DNA of 64,000 nt from Nocardioides mangrovi (GCF_020073815.1 NZ_JAIQZJ010000003.1:1-64000); one strand, 5' to 3'; positions 43,717-52,039 are shown, counted from the first letter of the stretch. Numbers and translations: made by a program. Notes: generated by a model not told the origin, from the letters alone.

Positions 43717-44400
43717 ATGGTGCGGCTGCTGCTCGTCGAGGACGACCCGGACATCCGGCGCACCCTCGCCCGCGGCCTCACCGAGCAGGGCGCCATCGTG
43801 GTGCCGGTCGCCACGGCTGTCGAGGCGATCCGGGCGGTCACGGCCGACCGCCCGGACGCCGTCGTGCTCGACCTCGGCCTGCCCGACCTCGACGGGAGCG
43901 ACGTCCTGGCGCTGATCCGCGCGAGCAGCGACCTGCCGGTCGTGGTCGCCACGGCCCGGGACGACGAGCGGGAGATCGTGCGGCTCCTCGACGCGGGCGC
44001 GGACGACTACCTGATCAAGCCGTTCTCGGCCGCCCAGGTGATGGCCCGGGTCCGCGCGGTCCTCCGACGGACCTCACCCATCGACCGTGCCGACCCCCGT
44101 GTCGTGGTCGGCGAGCTCGAGATCGACCCGGTCGCCCGGTCGGCGCGGCTGGCCGGTCAGGAGCTGACCCTCAACCGCAAGGAGTTCGACCTCCTCCTCG
44201 CCCTCGCGACCCGTGCGGGCGAGGTGGTGACCAAGCGCCAGCTGCTGGCCGAGGTGTGGCAGATGCCGTGGGGCGGTGCGGACCGCACCGTCGACGTGCA
44301 CCTCTCCTGGCTGCGCCGCAAGCTCGGCGAGACCGCCGCCGAGCCGCGCTACCTCGTCAGCGTGCGCGGCGTCGGCGTGAAGCTGGTCGACCCGACGTGA
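43717..44400 (+). CDS. OmpR/PhoB-family response regulator
   Basis: 227 aa. Receiver domain: acidic pocket VEDDPD, phosphoacceptor Asp in VLDLGLPDLDG, Thr in VVATARDD, Lys in DYLIKPFS. C-terminal winged helix: LTLNRKEFDLLLAL and DRTVDVHLSWLRRKLGE. It should bind 11-bp-phased direct repeats; two such pairs flank the operons around it. GTG 43708 is an alternative start. Its stop overlaps the kinase start (GTGA), a normal coupled pair. Confidence 0.93.
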   Translation: MVRLLLVEDDPDIRRTLARGLTEQGAIVVPVATAVEAIRAVTADRPDAVVLDLGLPDLDGSDVLALIRASSDLPVVVATARDDEREIVRLLDAGADDYLIKPFSAAQVMARVRAVLRRTSPIDRADPRVVVGELEIDPVARSARLAGQELTLNRKEFDLLLALATRAGEVVTKRQLLAEVWQMPWGGADRTVDVHLSWLRRKLGETAAEPRYLVSVRGVGVKLVDPT

Positions 44401-45764
44401 GCCTGCGGCTCCGCATCCTCTCGCTGACCGTCGGCGCGACCGCCGTGGTGCTCGTGCTGCTCGCGGTGCCGCTGTGGATCCTGCTCCACCGCGCGGCCGC
44501 CGAGGAGGGGCGCGAGCAGGCGACCGAGGCCGCGCGCAGCGTCGCCGACTACGTCAGCACCGGCGACGCGGACTCCACGACGCTGGCGGCGTACGTCGAC
44601 CGCGTCAACGACCGCGAGAACGCCATCCCGGTCAGCGTCGTGACCGCGGACGGCACGGTGGTGGGCGCCGAGCTCCCCGACACCGCCGTCCAGGACCTCG
44701 ACCCCCACCGCGGCGGCGGGTCCGACCCCGACGACGACGGCGACCGCGACGGCGGCCTGATGCCGGTCTCCGAGCCCGAGGTGCACGAGATCTCGGGAGG
44801 CGAGCTGGTCACCGTCCACGTGTCGACCACGGACGGCGGGGCCGTCGTGGTGGCCTACTCCTCCGACGCCGACGCGCGGGCCGCCGTCCGCGACCGGCTC
44901 TACCTCCTCGGCGGCGTCGCGGTCGCGCTGCTGGCGCTCGCCGCGGGCGCGGCCGAGGTCGTCTCGCGGCGCCTGGTCCGCCAGCTCGACGCCACCGCGG
45001 CCGTCGCCGACCGGCTCTCGCAGGGAGACCTCGCGGCCCGGGCGACCGAGAGCGGCCCGTCGGAGGTACGCCGGGTGTCGGTCGCCCTCAATCGCCTCGC
45101 GGGACGGATCGACGAGCTCCTCGCGGCCGAGCGGGAGACGGTCGCGGACCTCTCCCACCGGCTGCGCACGCCGCTGACCGCGGTCCGGCTCGACGTCGAG
45201 AGCCTGCCGTCGAGCCCCGAGGCCCAGGAGCTCGAGGCGCACCTCGACCATCTCGAGCGGACCCTGACCGACGTGATCCGGGCCGCGCGCCGCCCGGAGC
45301 GCGAGGGCGCGCTCCCGCGGTGCGAGCCGGCCACGACCGTCGCCGAGGGCGTCGACTTCTGGCGGCCCCTGATCGAGGACCAGGGCCGCGTCCTCGACGT
45401 CGACGTCGAGCGCGCGACGCACGGGGCGACCGTCGCCTGCGCCCCCGACGACCTGCGCTCGGCCGTCGACGCGCTGATCGAGAACTGCATCGCGCACACC
45501 CCGGAGGAGACGCCGCTCGCGGTGTCGCTCGGCCTGGCCGGTGGCGTGCTGCACCTGGAGGTCCGCGACCGGGGGCCGGGGCTCCCGCCGGACGCCGTGC
45601 ACCGGGGCCGCAGCGACCGCGGCTCGACCGGGCTCGGCCTGGACATCGCCCGACGCTGCGCGGAGAGCTGCGGCGGGCGGCTCGAGACCGACCGCCTGGA
45701 CGGGTGGACCGTCGTACGGCTGGTGCTGCCGATCGTGGCTCAGCCGGGACACAGGTCGATTTGA
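44397..45764 (+). CDS. HAMP-domain sensor histidine kinase
   Basis: 455 aa. A helix at residues ~5-27 and another at ~166-186 bracket an outside sensor domain with a very acidic Gly/Asp loop (about ten consecutive Asp/Gly/Arg residues near residue 110). After HAMP come the H-box ADLSHRLRTPLTAVRLD, N-box VDALIENCIAHTPEE, and G-boxes DRGPGLPPDAV and GSTGLGLDIARRC. It phosphorylates the upstream regulator. The signal is unknown; extracellular redox state or a metal is a reasonable guess from the gene neighbourhood. Confidence 0.92.
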   Translation: MSLRLRILSLTVGATAVVLVLLAVPLWILLHRAAAEEGREQATEAARSVADYVSTGDADSTTLAAYVDRVNDRENAIPVSVVTADGTVVGAELPDTAVQDLDPHRGGGSDPDDDGDRDGGLMPVSEPEVHEISGGELVTVHVSTTDGGAVVVAYSSDADARAAVRDRLYLLGGVAVALLALAAGAAEVVSRRLVRQLDATAAVADRLSQGDLAARATESGPSEVRRVSVALNRLAGRIDELLAAERETVADLSHRLRTPLTAVRLDVESLPSSPEAQELEAHLDHLERTLTDVIRAARRPEREGALPRCEPATTVAEGVDFWRPLIEDQGRVLDVDVERATHGATVACAPDDLRSAVDALIENCIAHTPEETPLAVSLGLAGGVLHLEVRDRGPGLPPDAVHRGRSDRGSTGLGLDIARRCAESCGGRLETDRLDGWTVVRLVLPIVAQPGHRSI

Positions 45765-45775
45765 CCTGGAATTGA
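45758..45775. promoter_or_regulatory. Direct-repeat box 2 (OmpR-type) before ApbE operon
   Basis: GATTTGA-N4-GAATTGA with an 11-bp step, the same arrangement as box 1 and one base different. The first repeat overlaps the kinase stop. It lies 46 bp before the Ser/Thr-rich peptide ATG. Confidence 0.6.
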
Positions 45776-45821
45776 GGGTCGGTTCCGGTCCGGTTAGCGG
45801 CCCCCGACGCACCGTGGGGGC

Positions 45822-46112
45822 ATGACCGAGAACCCCCGCCGCCAGCTGCTCCGCCGAGCCCGCTACGCCTCCGCCGGCCTCGTGGCCGTCGCCGTGACCG
45901 GGACCGCCGTCGCCACGGTCGCCGCGGCCCAGGCCGCGGACGACACGGGATCGGGGTCCACCCAGGGCGGCGACACGTCGAGCACGACCAGCAACAGCAA
46001 CAGCGACGACAGCGGCAGCAGCTCGTCGTCGAGGACCGGGGTCACCACCCCGTCGACGACCAGCCAGGACGACCAGGCCGCGCAGCCGCAGGCCGGGACG
46101 AACGCGTCATGA
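45822..46112 (+). CDS. Membrane-anchored Ser/Thr-rich peptide, possible flavinylation substrate
   Basis: 96 aa. A basic start (RRQLLRRARY) and one helix (residues ~17-39) put the remaining ~55 residues outside the membrane. That part is almost wholly Ser/Thr/Asp/Gly/Gln. Directly after the helix is DTGSGST (residues 41-47), which resembles the Dxx(S/T)GA(T/S) sites that ApbE modifies with FMN, except that Ala is Ser. The ApbE gene overlaps its stop (ATGA). No FMN_bind domain is present elsewhere in the operon, so this peptide is the only candidate acceptor here. That role is inference. Confidence 0.65.
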   Translation: MTENPRRQLLRRARYASAGLVAVAVTGTAVATVAAAQAADDTGSGSTQGGDTSSTTSNSNSDDSGSSSSSRTGVTTPSTTSQDDQAAQPQAGTNAS

Positions 46113-47029
46113 GCCCCGCCCGCACGTGGCGCGACTGGTCCTGCACCGTCCGGGTCCTGGTCGACGCCGACGAGCGCACGGCCGACGCCGGCGAGCGGAT
46201 CGTGCGCGACCTGATGGCCTCGGTCGAGCGCGCCGCCAGTCGCTTCCGCCCGGACTCCGAGCTCGAGGTGGTCAGCGACGCGGCTCCCCGGCTGCTGCCC
46301 GTCGGACCGACCGCCCAGCGGCTGGTCGCCGTCGCGCTGGACGCCGCCCGGCGTACCGACGGGGCCGTCGATCCCACGGTCGGCGGTCCCCTGCAGGCGC
46401 TCGGGTACGACGCGGACATCGCCACCGTCCGGTCGCGGTCACCCCGAGCGGCCCGAGCGACCGACCCGACCGGCGCCGCGGCCGACTGGACCAAGGTGGT
46501 GCTCGACACCGACCTGGGCCGGGTCGGGCTCCCCCGCGGCCTGCGCCTCGACCTCGGCGCGACCGCGAAGGCCTGGACGGCCGACGAGGCCGCCCGGCGG
46601 ATCGCCGCGGCGCACCGCTGCCCGGCGCTGGTCGAGATCGGCGGCGACATCGCCGTCGCCGGCGCCGCACGGCGGCCGTGGCTGGTGCGCGTCGCCGAGG
46701 TCGAGGGTGGCCCGGGCGAGGTCGTCGGCCTCACGCACGGCGGCCTGGCCACGTCGTCGGCCGTCGCACGCCGGTGGGACACCCCGCACGGCCCGGCCCA
46801 CCACGTCGTCGACCCGGCGACCGGTCGACCCACCTCGGGTCCGGTCCGCACCGCCACGGTGTGGAGCGCCTCGGCGGTCGAAGCCAACACGTTCAGCACC
46901 GCGGCCCTGGTCTGGGGCAGCCGGGCGGAGGCGCGGCTGCGCCTCGCCGGCGCCAGCGCACGCCTGGTCCGCACCGACGACACCGTCCGCACCGTCGGCG
47001 ACTGGCCGACCGAGGAGGTGGCGGCATGA
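46109..47029 (+). CDS. apbE: FAD:protein FMN transferase
   Basis: 306 aa, without a visible signal peptide, which would suggest cytoplasmic action or export by an unseen route. Key segments: TDGAVDPTVGGPLQALGY, LDLGATAKAWTADEA (the flavin/Mg motif), ALVEIGGDIAVAG, GLATSSAVARRW and HHVVDPATGRPTSG. ApbE covalently attaches FMN from FAD to Thr in acceptor proteins of respiratory and extracellular redox systems. It overlaps the Ser/Thr-rich peptide gene upstream and the heme membrane protein downstream (ATGA both times), placing it in the middle of a redox operon. Confidence 0.9.
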   Translation: MSPARTWRDWSCTVRVLVDADERTADAGERIVRDLMASVERAASRFRPDSELEVVSDAAPRLLPVGPTAQRLVAVALDAARRTDGAVDPTVGGPLQALGYDADIATVRSRSPRAARATDPTGAAADWTKVVLDTDLGRVGLPRGLRLDLGATAKAWTADEAARRIAAAHRCPALVEIGGDIAVAGAARRPWLVRVAEVEGGPGEVVGLTHGGLATSSAVARRWDTPHGPAHHVVDPATGRPTSGPVRTATVWSASAVEANTFSTAALVWGSRAEARLRLAGASARLVRTDDTVRTVGDWPTEEVAA

Positions 47030-47649
47030 CGCTCTGGCTCCTCGCCCGCGCCGCGGGCTTCGCCGCCTACCTGACGGCATCGATCGCGGTGGCGCTCGGC
47101 GCACTCGCCGCGGTGCAGCGCTCGGCCACCGGCCCGGTCGGACCGCGCCGCCGCCGCAGCAGCGAGCGCCGCCTCGTCCTGCAGCTGGTCCACCGCACCA
47201 GCGCCGTCCTCACCCTCGGCCTCCTCGCCCTCCACGTCGCGCTGCTCGTCACCGACAGGTACGTCGACCTCTCGCTCCCCGGGGCACTCGTCCCGTTCAC
47301 GGCCGGCTACCGCGGCTTCGCCCTGGGGCTGGGCACGCTCGCGGCGTACGGCTTCCTGCTGGCCGGACTCACCGGTGCGCTCCGCGGCCGCGCGGCGTCC
47401 CGGCTCGGCACGGCCCGGCGCTGGCGGGTCGTGCACGCGCTCGCCTACCTGACCTGGGTGCTCTGCCTCGCGCACGGGCTGCTCGCCGGCACCGACACCG
47501 GCACCTGGTGGTCCTGGCTGCTCTACGGCGGCGGCGTCACCCTCGTGCTCACCACCGTCCTGGCCCGGACGGCGACGGCCGAGCACGAGGCCGCCGCGCC
47601 CCTCGCGGTCGCCCGCGAGGACGCCCGGGTCCTGGCAGGTCGGCGATGA
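47026..47649 (+). CDS. Ferric-reductase-like transmembrane diheme protein
   Basis: 207 aa with about five to six helices. His56 and His70 in one helix and His137 and His150 in another (spacing 14 and 13) fit the bis-His two-heme arrangement of ferric-reductase-like transmembrane domains. It has no flavin or NAD domain of its own, so electrons must come from partner proteins: the NuoF-like and ferredoxin genes just downstream. It should carry electrons across the membrane to the outside flavin or acceptor. The start and stop overlap neighbouring genes. Confidence 0.82.
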   Translation: MTLWLLARAAGFAAYLTASIAVALGALAAVQRSATGPVGPRRRRSSERRLVLQLVHRTSAVLTLGLLALHVALLVTDRYVDLSLPGALVPFTAGYRGFALGLGTLAAYGFLLAGLTGALRGRAASRLGTARRWRVVHALAYLTWVLCLAHGLLAGTDTGTWWSWLLYGGGVTLVLTTVLARTATAEHEAAAPLAVAREDARVLAGRR

Positions 47650-48896
47650 CCGCGCTCGCCCCCACCCCCGGACCGGGCGTGCTCGCCCTCGGCTCCGCCC
47701 GGCTGCTGGCCGGCGCGACCCACGGATCGCCCGTCGACCTCGCCCGGCACCGCTCCCTGCACGGGCCCCGCCGTCCCCTCGACCTCACCGGACTCGTCGC
47801 CGCGACCGAGTCGGTCCACCTGCTCGGCCGGGGTGGGGCCGCCTTCCCGGTCGCCACCAAGCTCCGCGCGACCCCGTCGGGCCCGGGCACCTCCGTCCTC
47901 GTCAACGGCTCCGAGAGCGAGCCCGCGAGCCGCAAGGACCGCACGCTGATGACCCTGGTCCCCCACCTCGTCCTGGACGGCGCGCTCGTCGTCGCCGAGG
48001 CGCTCGGGTCGCGGCGGGTCGTCGTGGCGGTGCACGACGAGGCGTCGTACGCCGGGCTCCGCGCCGCGCTCGCCGAGCGCCGGCGGTCCGAGCCGACCGG
48101 GATCTCGGTCGAGGTCCTCCGCCAGCCCGCCCGGTTCGTCGGCGGCGAGGTCCGGGCGCTGATGCGCGGCCTGGACGGCGGACCCGCCGTGCCCCCGGGG
48201 CACCGGGTGCTGCCGAGCCGCCGGGGGCTGGGTGGTCGCCCCACGTTCGCGAGCAACGTCGAGACGTTCGCCCAGATCGCGGTCCTCGCCGCGCTCGGCC
48301 CGACGCGGTTCGCCGAGGTCGGCGACCCCCACGAGCCGGGGACGACGCTCCTCACCCTGCTCGGGGACGTCCCGACGCCCGGTGTCGTCGAGGTGCCCAG
48401 CGGGCTGCCCCTGCGGGCGCTGCTGCCCGACGCCGCCCGACCGGTGCTCGTCGGCGGCTATCACGGCCGCTGGACGAGCCGGACGGATCTGACGCTGAGC
48501 CGTCCGGCGCTCCGCGCGGCCGGGCTCCCCCTCAACGCGGCCGTCGTCGCCCGCCTGCCGCGGGACACCTGCGCCCTCGGCGAGGTGGCCGCGGTCGCGA
48601 CCTGGCTCGCCGGGCAGTCTGCCGGCCAGTGCGGACCCTGCGTGTTCGGCACCGCCTCGGTGGCGCGGGACCTGACGGCACTCGCCGCCGGGCACGCGGA
48701 CCGCGACGCCCTGGCCCGGCTCGGCGTCGTCGTTCCCGGCCTCCCGGGACGCGGCGCGTGTGCCCACCCGGACGGCACGGCGGCGTTCGTCGGCACCGCG
48801 CTGGACGCGCTCGCCGACGAGGTCGCGGCCCACGTCCACCGAGGCCACTGCGGTCGCCCGGTGCGGGGCGTGCTGCCGACGGGAGGCGCCCGATGA
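47646..48896 (+). CDS. NuoF-like NADH/FMN/Fe-S protein with SLBB region
   Basis: 416 aa. LGRGGAAFPVATKL is the NADH/FMN glycine motif and NGSESEPASRKDRTLM the FMN-binding NxxExEPgxxKDR. GGRPTFASNVETFAQI, then GDVPTPGVVEVPSG, mark the SLBB-type region. Near the C-terminus SAGQCGPCVFG plus GACAHPDG hold the 4Fe-4S cysteines. It resembles the diaphorase subunit of complex I but has no NuoE or NuoG partner here, so it probably feeds NADH electrons to the ferredoxin and diheme protein of the operon. It overlaps both neighbours. Confidence 0.85.
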   Translation: MTALAPTPGPGVLALGSARLLAGATHGSPVDLARHRSLHGPRRPLDLTGLVAATESVHLLGRGGAAFPVATKLRATPSGPGTSVLVNGSESEPASRKDRTLMTLVPHLVLDGALVVAEALGSRRVVVAVHDEASYAGLRAALAERRRSEPTGISVEVLRQPARFVGGEVRALMRGLDGGPAVPPGHRVLPSRRGLGGRPTFASNVETFAQIAVLAALGPTRFAEVGDPHEPGTTLLTLLGDVPTPGVVEVPSGLPLRALLPDAARPVLVGGYHGRWTSRTDLTLSRPALRAAGLPLNAAVVARLPRDTCALGEVAAVATWLAGQSAGQCGPCVFGTASVARDLTALAAGHADRDALARLGVVVPGLPGRGACAHPDGTAAFVGTALDALADEVAAHVHRGHCGRPVRGVLPTGGAR

Positions 48897-49090
48897 GGAT
48901 CGACGTCGACTGGACCCGCTGCGACGGCCACGGGCTGTGCGCGCTGCTGCTCGCGGAGAACCTCACCACCGACGCCGCCGGCTTCCCGGTGGTGACCCGC
49001 GCGGACGTGCCTCCGGGGGCCGAGCGCGACGCCCGCCGGGCCGCCGCGGCCTGCCCCGCGCTCGCCCTGCGGGTGATCGCGGACACCTGA
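48893..49090 (+). CDS. Small ferredoxin, 3Fe-4S type
   Basis: 65 aa. Cysteines: CDGHGLC near the start and CPALAL at the end, three in all, with His in place of the second cluster cysteine, which points to a 3Fe-4S cluster like those serving P450s and actinobacterial oxidoreductases. It is the last gene of the redox operon and starts inside the NuoF-like stop (ATGA). It likely shuttles electrons between the NuoF-like protein and the diheme membrane protein. Confidence 0.88.
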   Translation: MRIDVDWTRCDGHGLCALLLAENLTTDAAGFPVVTRADVPPGAERDARRAAAACPALALRVIADT

Positions 49091-49116
49091 TGTTTCGGCG
49101 ACTTCGATTGCGGGGT

Positions 49117-49153
49117 TACTGATCGGTACGTACCATGAAGTTACCGACCAGTA
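49117..49153. promoter_or_regulatory. Paired inverted operator before FadE5-like gene
   Basis: TACTGATCGGTA (49117-49128) and TACCGACCAGTA (49142-49153) are inverted copies with one mismatch, 13 bp apart. An additional perfect palindrome GGTACGTACC (49125-49134) overlaps the first arm. It ends 30 bp before the GTG. This looks like a TetR-family operator that binds two dimers. Confidence 0.6.
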
Positions 49154-49183
49154 CCACAGGCATTCCAAGGCGAAGGTGGGGCA

Positions 49184-51040
49184 GTGAGCCACTACAAGAG
49201 CAACATCCGCGACATCGAGTTCAACCTCTTCGAGGTGTTCGGGCGCGACCAGGTCCTGGGCACCGGCCCGTTCGCCGAGGTCGACACCGAGACCGCCCGT
49301 GAGGTGCTGGCCGAGGTCGACCGCCTGGCCCGCGAGGACCTCGCCGCGTCGTTCACCGACGCCGACCGGAACCCGCCGGTCTTCGACCCGACGACCAACA
49401 CGGCGCCGCTGCCCGAGTCGTTCAAGAAGAGCTACCAGGCGTGGATGGACGCCGAGTTCTGGCGCCTCACCACCTTCGCCGAGCTCGGCGGCACCCCGGC
49501 GCCCTCCAGCGTCTGCTGGGCGATGGGCGAGCTGGTGCTCGGCGCCAACCCCGCCATCTGGATGTACGGCGCGGGTCCGATGTTCGCCGGCGTGCTGTGG
49601 CGCAACGGCAACGAGCGCGACCGCAAGATTGCCCAGCTCGTCGTCGACCACGGCTGGAACACCACCATGGTGCTGACCGAGCCCGACGCGGGCTCCGACG
49701 TCGGCGCCGGCCGCACCAAGGCCACGCCCAACGAGGACGGCACCTGGAACATCGAGGGCGTCAAGCGCTTCATCACCTCCGCCGAGGGCGACCTCAGCGA
49801 CCAGATCATCCACATGGTGCTGGCCCGCCCGGTCGGCGTCGAGGGCGCCGGCGGCCCCGGCACCAAGGGCCTGAGCCTCTTCGTCGTGCCGAAGTACCAC
49901 TTCGACCTCGAGACCGGCGAGCTCGGCGAGCGCAACGGCGCCTACGTCACCAACGTCGAGCACAAGATGGGCATCAAGGTGTCCAACACCTGCGAGCTCA
50001 CCTTCGGCGACCCCGGCGTGGGCGGTGGCGAGCCCGCCGTCGGCTACCTCCTCGGCGAGGTGCACAACGGCATCGCGCAGATGTTCCAGGTCATCGAGAA
50101 CGCCCGCATGATGGTCGGCACCAAGGCCATCGCGACCCTGTCGACCGGCTACCTCAACGCGCTCGACTTCGCCAAGGAGCGGGTCCAGGGCGCCGACCTC
50201 TCGCAGTCGGCCGACAAGACCGCGCCGCGCGTGACGATCACCCACCACCCCGACGTACGCCGCTCGCTGATGACGCAGAAGTCGTACGCCGAGGCGATGC
50301 GCGCGCTGGTGCTCTACACCGCCACCTGGCAGGACCGGGTGATGATCGCCGAGCACAACGGCGAGCGCGACGAGATGGCGGAGAAGGTCAACGACCTGCT
50401 GCTCCCGATCGTGAAGGGCTACGGCTCCGAGCGCTCGTGGGTGCTGCTGGGCACCGAGTCGCTGCAGACCTTCGGCGGCTCCGGCTTCCTGCAGGAGTAC
50501 CCCATCGAGCAGTACGTCCGCGACGCCAAGATCGACACCCTCTACGAGGGCACCACGGCGATCCAGGGCCAGGACTTCTTCTTCCGCAAGATCGTCAAGG
50601 ACCAGGGCGCCGCGCTCGGCCACCTGGCCGGCGAGATCGCGAAGTTCCTCGAGTCCGAGGCCGGCAACGGTCGCCTCAAGAACGAGCGCGAGCTGCTCGC
50701 CACCGCCCTGGACGACGCCCAGGCGATGGTCGGCCACATGATCAACGACCTGATGTCCGCCCAGGACGAGGTCCGCAACATCTACAAGGTCGGCCTCAAC
50801 ACCAGCCGTCTGCTGATGGTCCTCGGCGACGTCGTCTGCTCGTGGCTGCTGCTGCGCCAGGCCGAGGTCGCGCTGGAGAAGCTCGGCGGCGAGCCGGGCA
50901 AGGACAAGGCGTTCTACGAGGGCAAGGTCGCCGCGGCGCAGTACTTCGCCCAGAACGTGCTCCCGAAGATCACCGCCGAGCGCAAGCTCGCCGAGTCCGT
51001 CGACCTCGCGGTGATGGACCTCGACGAGGCGGCCTTCTGA
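49184..51040 (+). CDS. fadE5: FadE5-like long acyl-CoA dehydrogenase
   Basis: 618 aa. The N-terminus [20 protein letters not shown] and segments [39 protein letters not shown] and [20 protein letters not shown] closely match mycobacterial FadE5 (~611 aa), a broad-range acyl-CoA dehydrogenase with an extra N-terminal and C-terminal domain. The catalytic Glu should lie in the [11 protein letters not shown] segment. It makes 2-enoyl-CoA in beta-oxidation and would pass electrons to ETF and then to EtfD (present at 24978). GTG 49184 is the start. A strong paired operator lies upstream and a hairpin terminator downstream. Confidence 0.93.
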   Translation: MSHYKSNIRDIEFNLFEVFGRDQVLGTGPFAEVDTETAREVLAEVDRLAREDLAASFTDADRNPPVFDPTTNTAPLPESFKKSYQAWMDAEFWRLTTFAELGGTPAPSSVCWAMGELVLGANPAIWMYGAGPMFAGVLWRNGNERDRKIAQLVVDHGWNTTMVLTEPDAGSDVGAGRTKATPNEDGTWNIEGVKRFITSAEGDLSDQIIHMVLARPVGVEGAGGPGTKGLSLFVVPKYHFDLETGELGERNGAYVTNVEHKMGIKVSNTCELTFGDPGVGGGEPAVGYLLGEVHNGIAQMFQVIENARMMVGTKAIATLSTGYLNALDFAKERVQGADLSQSADKTAPRVTITHHPDVRRSLMTQKSYAEAMRALVLYTATWQDRVMIAEHNGERDEMAEKVNDLLLPIVKGYGSERSWVLLGTESLQTFGGSGFLQEYPIEQYVRDAKIDTLYEGTTAIQGQDFFFRKIVKDQGAALGHLAGEIAKFLESEAGNGRLKNERELLATALDDAQAMVGHMINDLMSAQDEVRNIYKVGLNTSRLLMVLGDVVCSWLLLRQAEVALEKLGGEPGKDKAFYEGKVAAAQYFAQNVLPKITAERKLAESVDLAVMDLDEAAF

Positions 51041-51043
51041 GCC

Positions 51044-51087
51044 GAGTCGGCGCAGCCTCACCCTCGAGTCGGCGCTGATTCACCCTC
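51044..51087 (+). repeat. 22-bp tandem repeat at the terminator
   Basis: GAGTCGGCGCAGCCTCACCCTC (51044-51065, cited in part as GAGTCGGCGC...CACCCTC) is followed directly by a copy at 51066-51087 with three changes in 22. The second copy is the left arm of the terminator hairpin. Confidence 0.7.
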
Positions 51088-51113
51088 CACCAGGGTGAGT
51101 CAGCGCCGACTCG
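51065..51113. terminator. Strong bidirectional hairpin terminator
   Basis: Left arm 51066-51086 pairs with right arm 51092-51112 over 21 bp with one G-T wobble, loop CCACC; an outer C-G pair extends it. It separates the convergent FadE5-like gene and lysG, and its right arm contains the lysG stop codon (51100-51102). No T-run follows, as is usual for such GC-rich terminators. Confidence 0.85.
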
Positions 51114-51978
51114 GCATTTCGGCGGCGCTGCGGACGACGTCGGTGAGCCGGTCCAGGGTCGGGGAGTCGAGGCGCCAGCGCTGCCAGTGGAGCGGTACGT
51201 CGACGTGGAGCCGTGAGCCGAGCGGCACGAGGCGGCCGGTCTCGAGCAGCGGGGTCAGCTGCGGTTGCGGGATCATCCCCCAGCCGAGGCCGAGGCAGAC
51301 CGCCTCGAGGAAGTCGGCGGAGGTCGGGACCCGGTGCACCACCGGCGGCTCGGCGACGCCGCGGGCCGCGAGCAGGTCGTGCTGGAGGGCGTCCTTCTCG
51401 TTGAAGACCACCATCGGCATCGCCGCCCAGTCCGGACCGCGACCGCGCCGCCACCGGGCCGCGACCTCGGGCGTGGCCGCCGGGACGTAGCGGAGCGTGC
51501 CGATCCGCTCGACCGAGCAGCCCTGCACCGCCACCGGCACCGAGGTGACGGCCGCGAGGACCTCGCCGTTGCGCAGCAGGTCGGCGGAGTAGGCCTGGTC
51601 CTCGACCTGCAGCCGGAGCGCCACCTCGCCCCAGCCGGCGACCTCCCCCAGCACGCCACGGAACCACGTCGCGAGCGAGTCGGCGTTGACGGCGACCGGC
51701 AGGTCGATCACCCCGTGGTGTCCGTGGACCAGCGCGTCGCGCACCTCGTCGTGCAGCAGCCGCGTCTGCCGGGCGAGCCGCACGAGCACCTCGCCGGCCG
51801 GCGTCGGCGCGCACGGCGAGCCGCGCCGTACGACGACCTGGCCGACCTCCGACTCGAGGGCGCGGATCCGCTGGCTGATCGCGGACGGCGTCACGTGCAG
51901 CGCGCGGGCCGCGGCCTCGAACGTGCCGTGGTCGGCGATCGCGGCCAGGGCCTCGAGCTGGGCGGGCACGACGTCCAT
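51100..51978 (-). CDS. lysG: LysR-family regulator, ArgP/LysG type
   Basis: 292 aa. N-terminal HTH: QLEALAAIADHGTFEAAARALHVTPSAISQRI, which matches LysG/ArgP (quoted: TFEAAARALHVTPSAISQRI). The remainder is a LysR effector domain. LysG activates lysE when cytosolic lysine or arginine is high. It is divergent from a LysE exporter gene with 61 bp between, the classic lysG-lysE layout. The stop lies within the right arm of the shared terminator. Confidence 0.9.
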   Translation of the reverse strand: MDVVPAQLEALAAIADHGTFEAAARALHVTPSAISQRIRALESEVGQVVVRRGSPCAPTPAGEVLVRLARQTRLLHDEVRDALVHGHHGVIDLPVAVNADSLATWFRGVLGEVAGWGEVALRLQVEDQAYSADLLRNGEVLAAVTSVPVAVQGCSVERIGTLRYVPAATPEVAARWRRGRGPDWAAMPMVVFNEKDALQHDLLAARGVAEPPVVHRVPTSADFLEAVCLGLGWGMIPQPQLTPLLETGRLVPLGSRLHVDVPLHWQRWRLDSPTLDRLTDVVRSAAEMPSRR

Positions 51979-52039
51979 GAAGCGATGCTAATGGTCCTGA
52001 AGAAACATTCGCTGGTCTTCATATGGGCGTGGTCCTAGC
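51979..52039. promoter_or_regulatory. lysG-lysE divergent promoter region
   Basis: 61 bp, AT-richer than its surroundings (GAAGAAACATTCGCTGGTCT and TTCATATGG). It should contain the LysG site; imperfect dyads such as GAAG/CTTC (51996-52019) are visible, but I could not fix exact promoters. Confidence 0.45.

Noticed and set aside
44074..44301. Small minus-strand frame inside the response regulator gene
   Set aside because: Antisense shadow; no ribosome site and no similarity that I recognise.
47646..48896. NuoF of a respiratory complex I
   Set aside because: No other nuo genes are present and the gene overlaps a ferredoxin and a ferric-reductase-like gene, so it is a stand-alone diaphorase-type relative.
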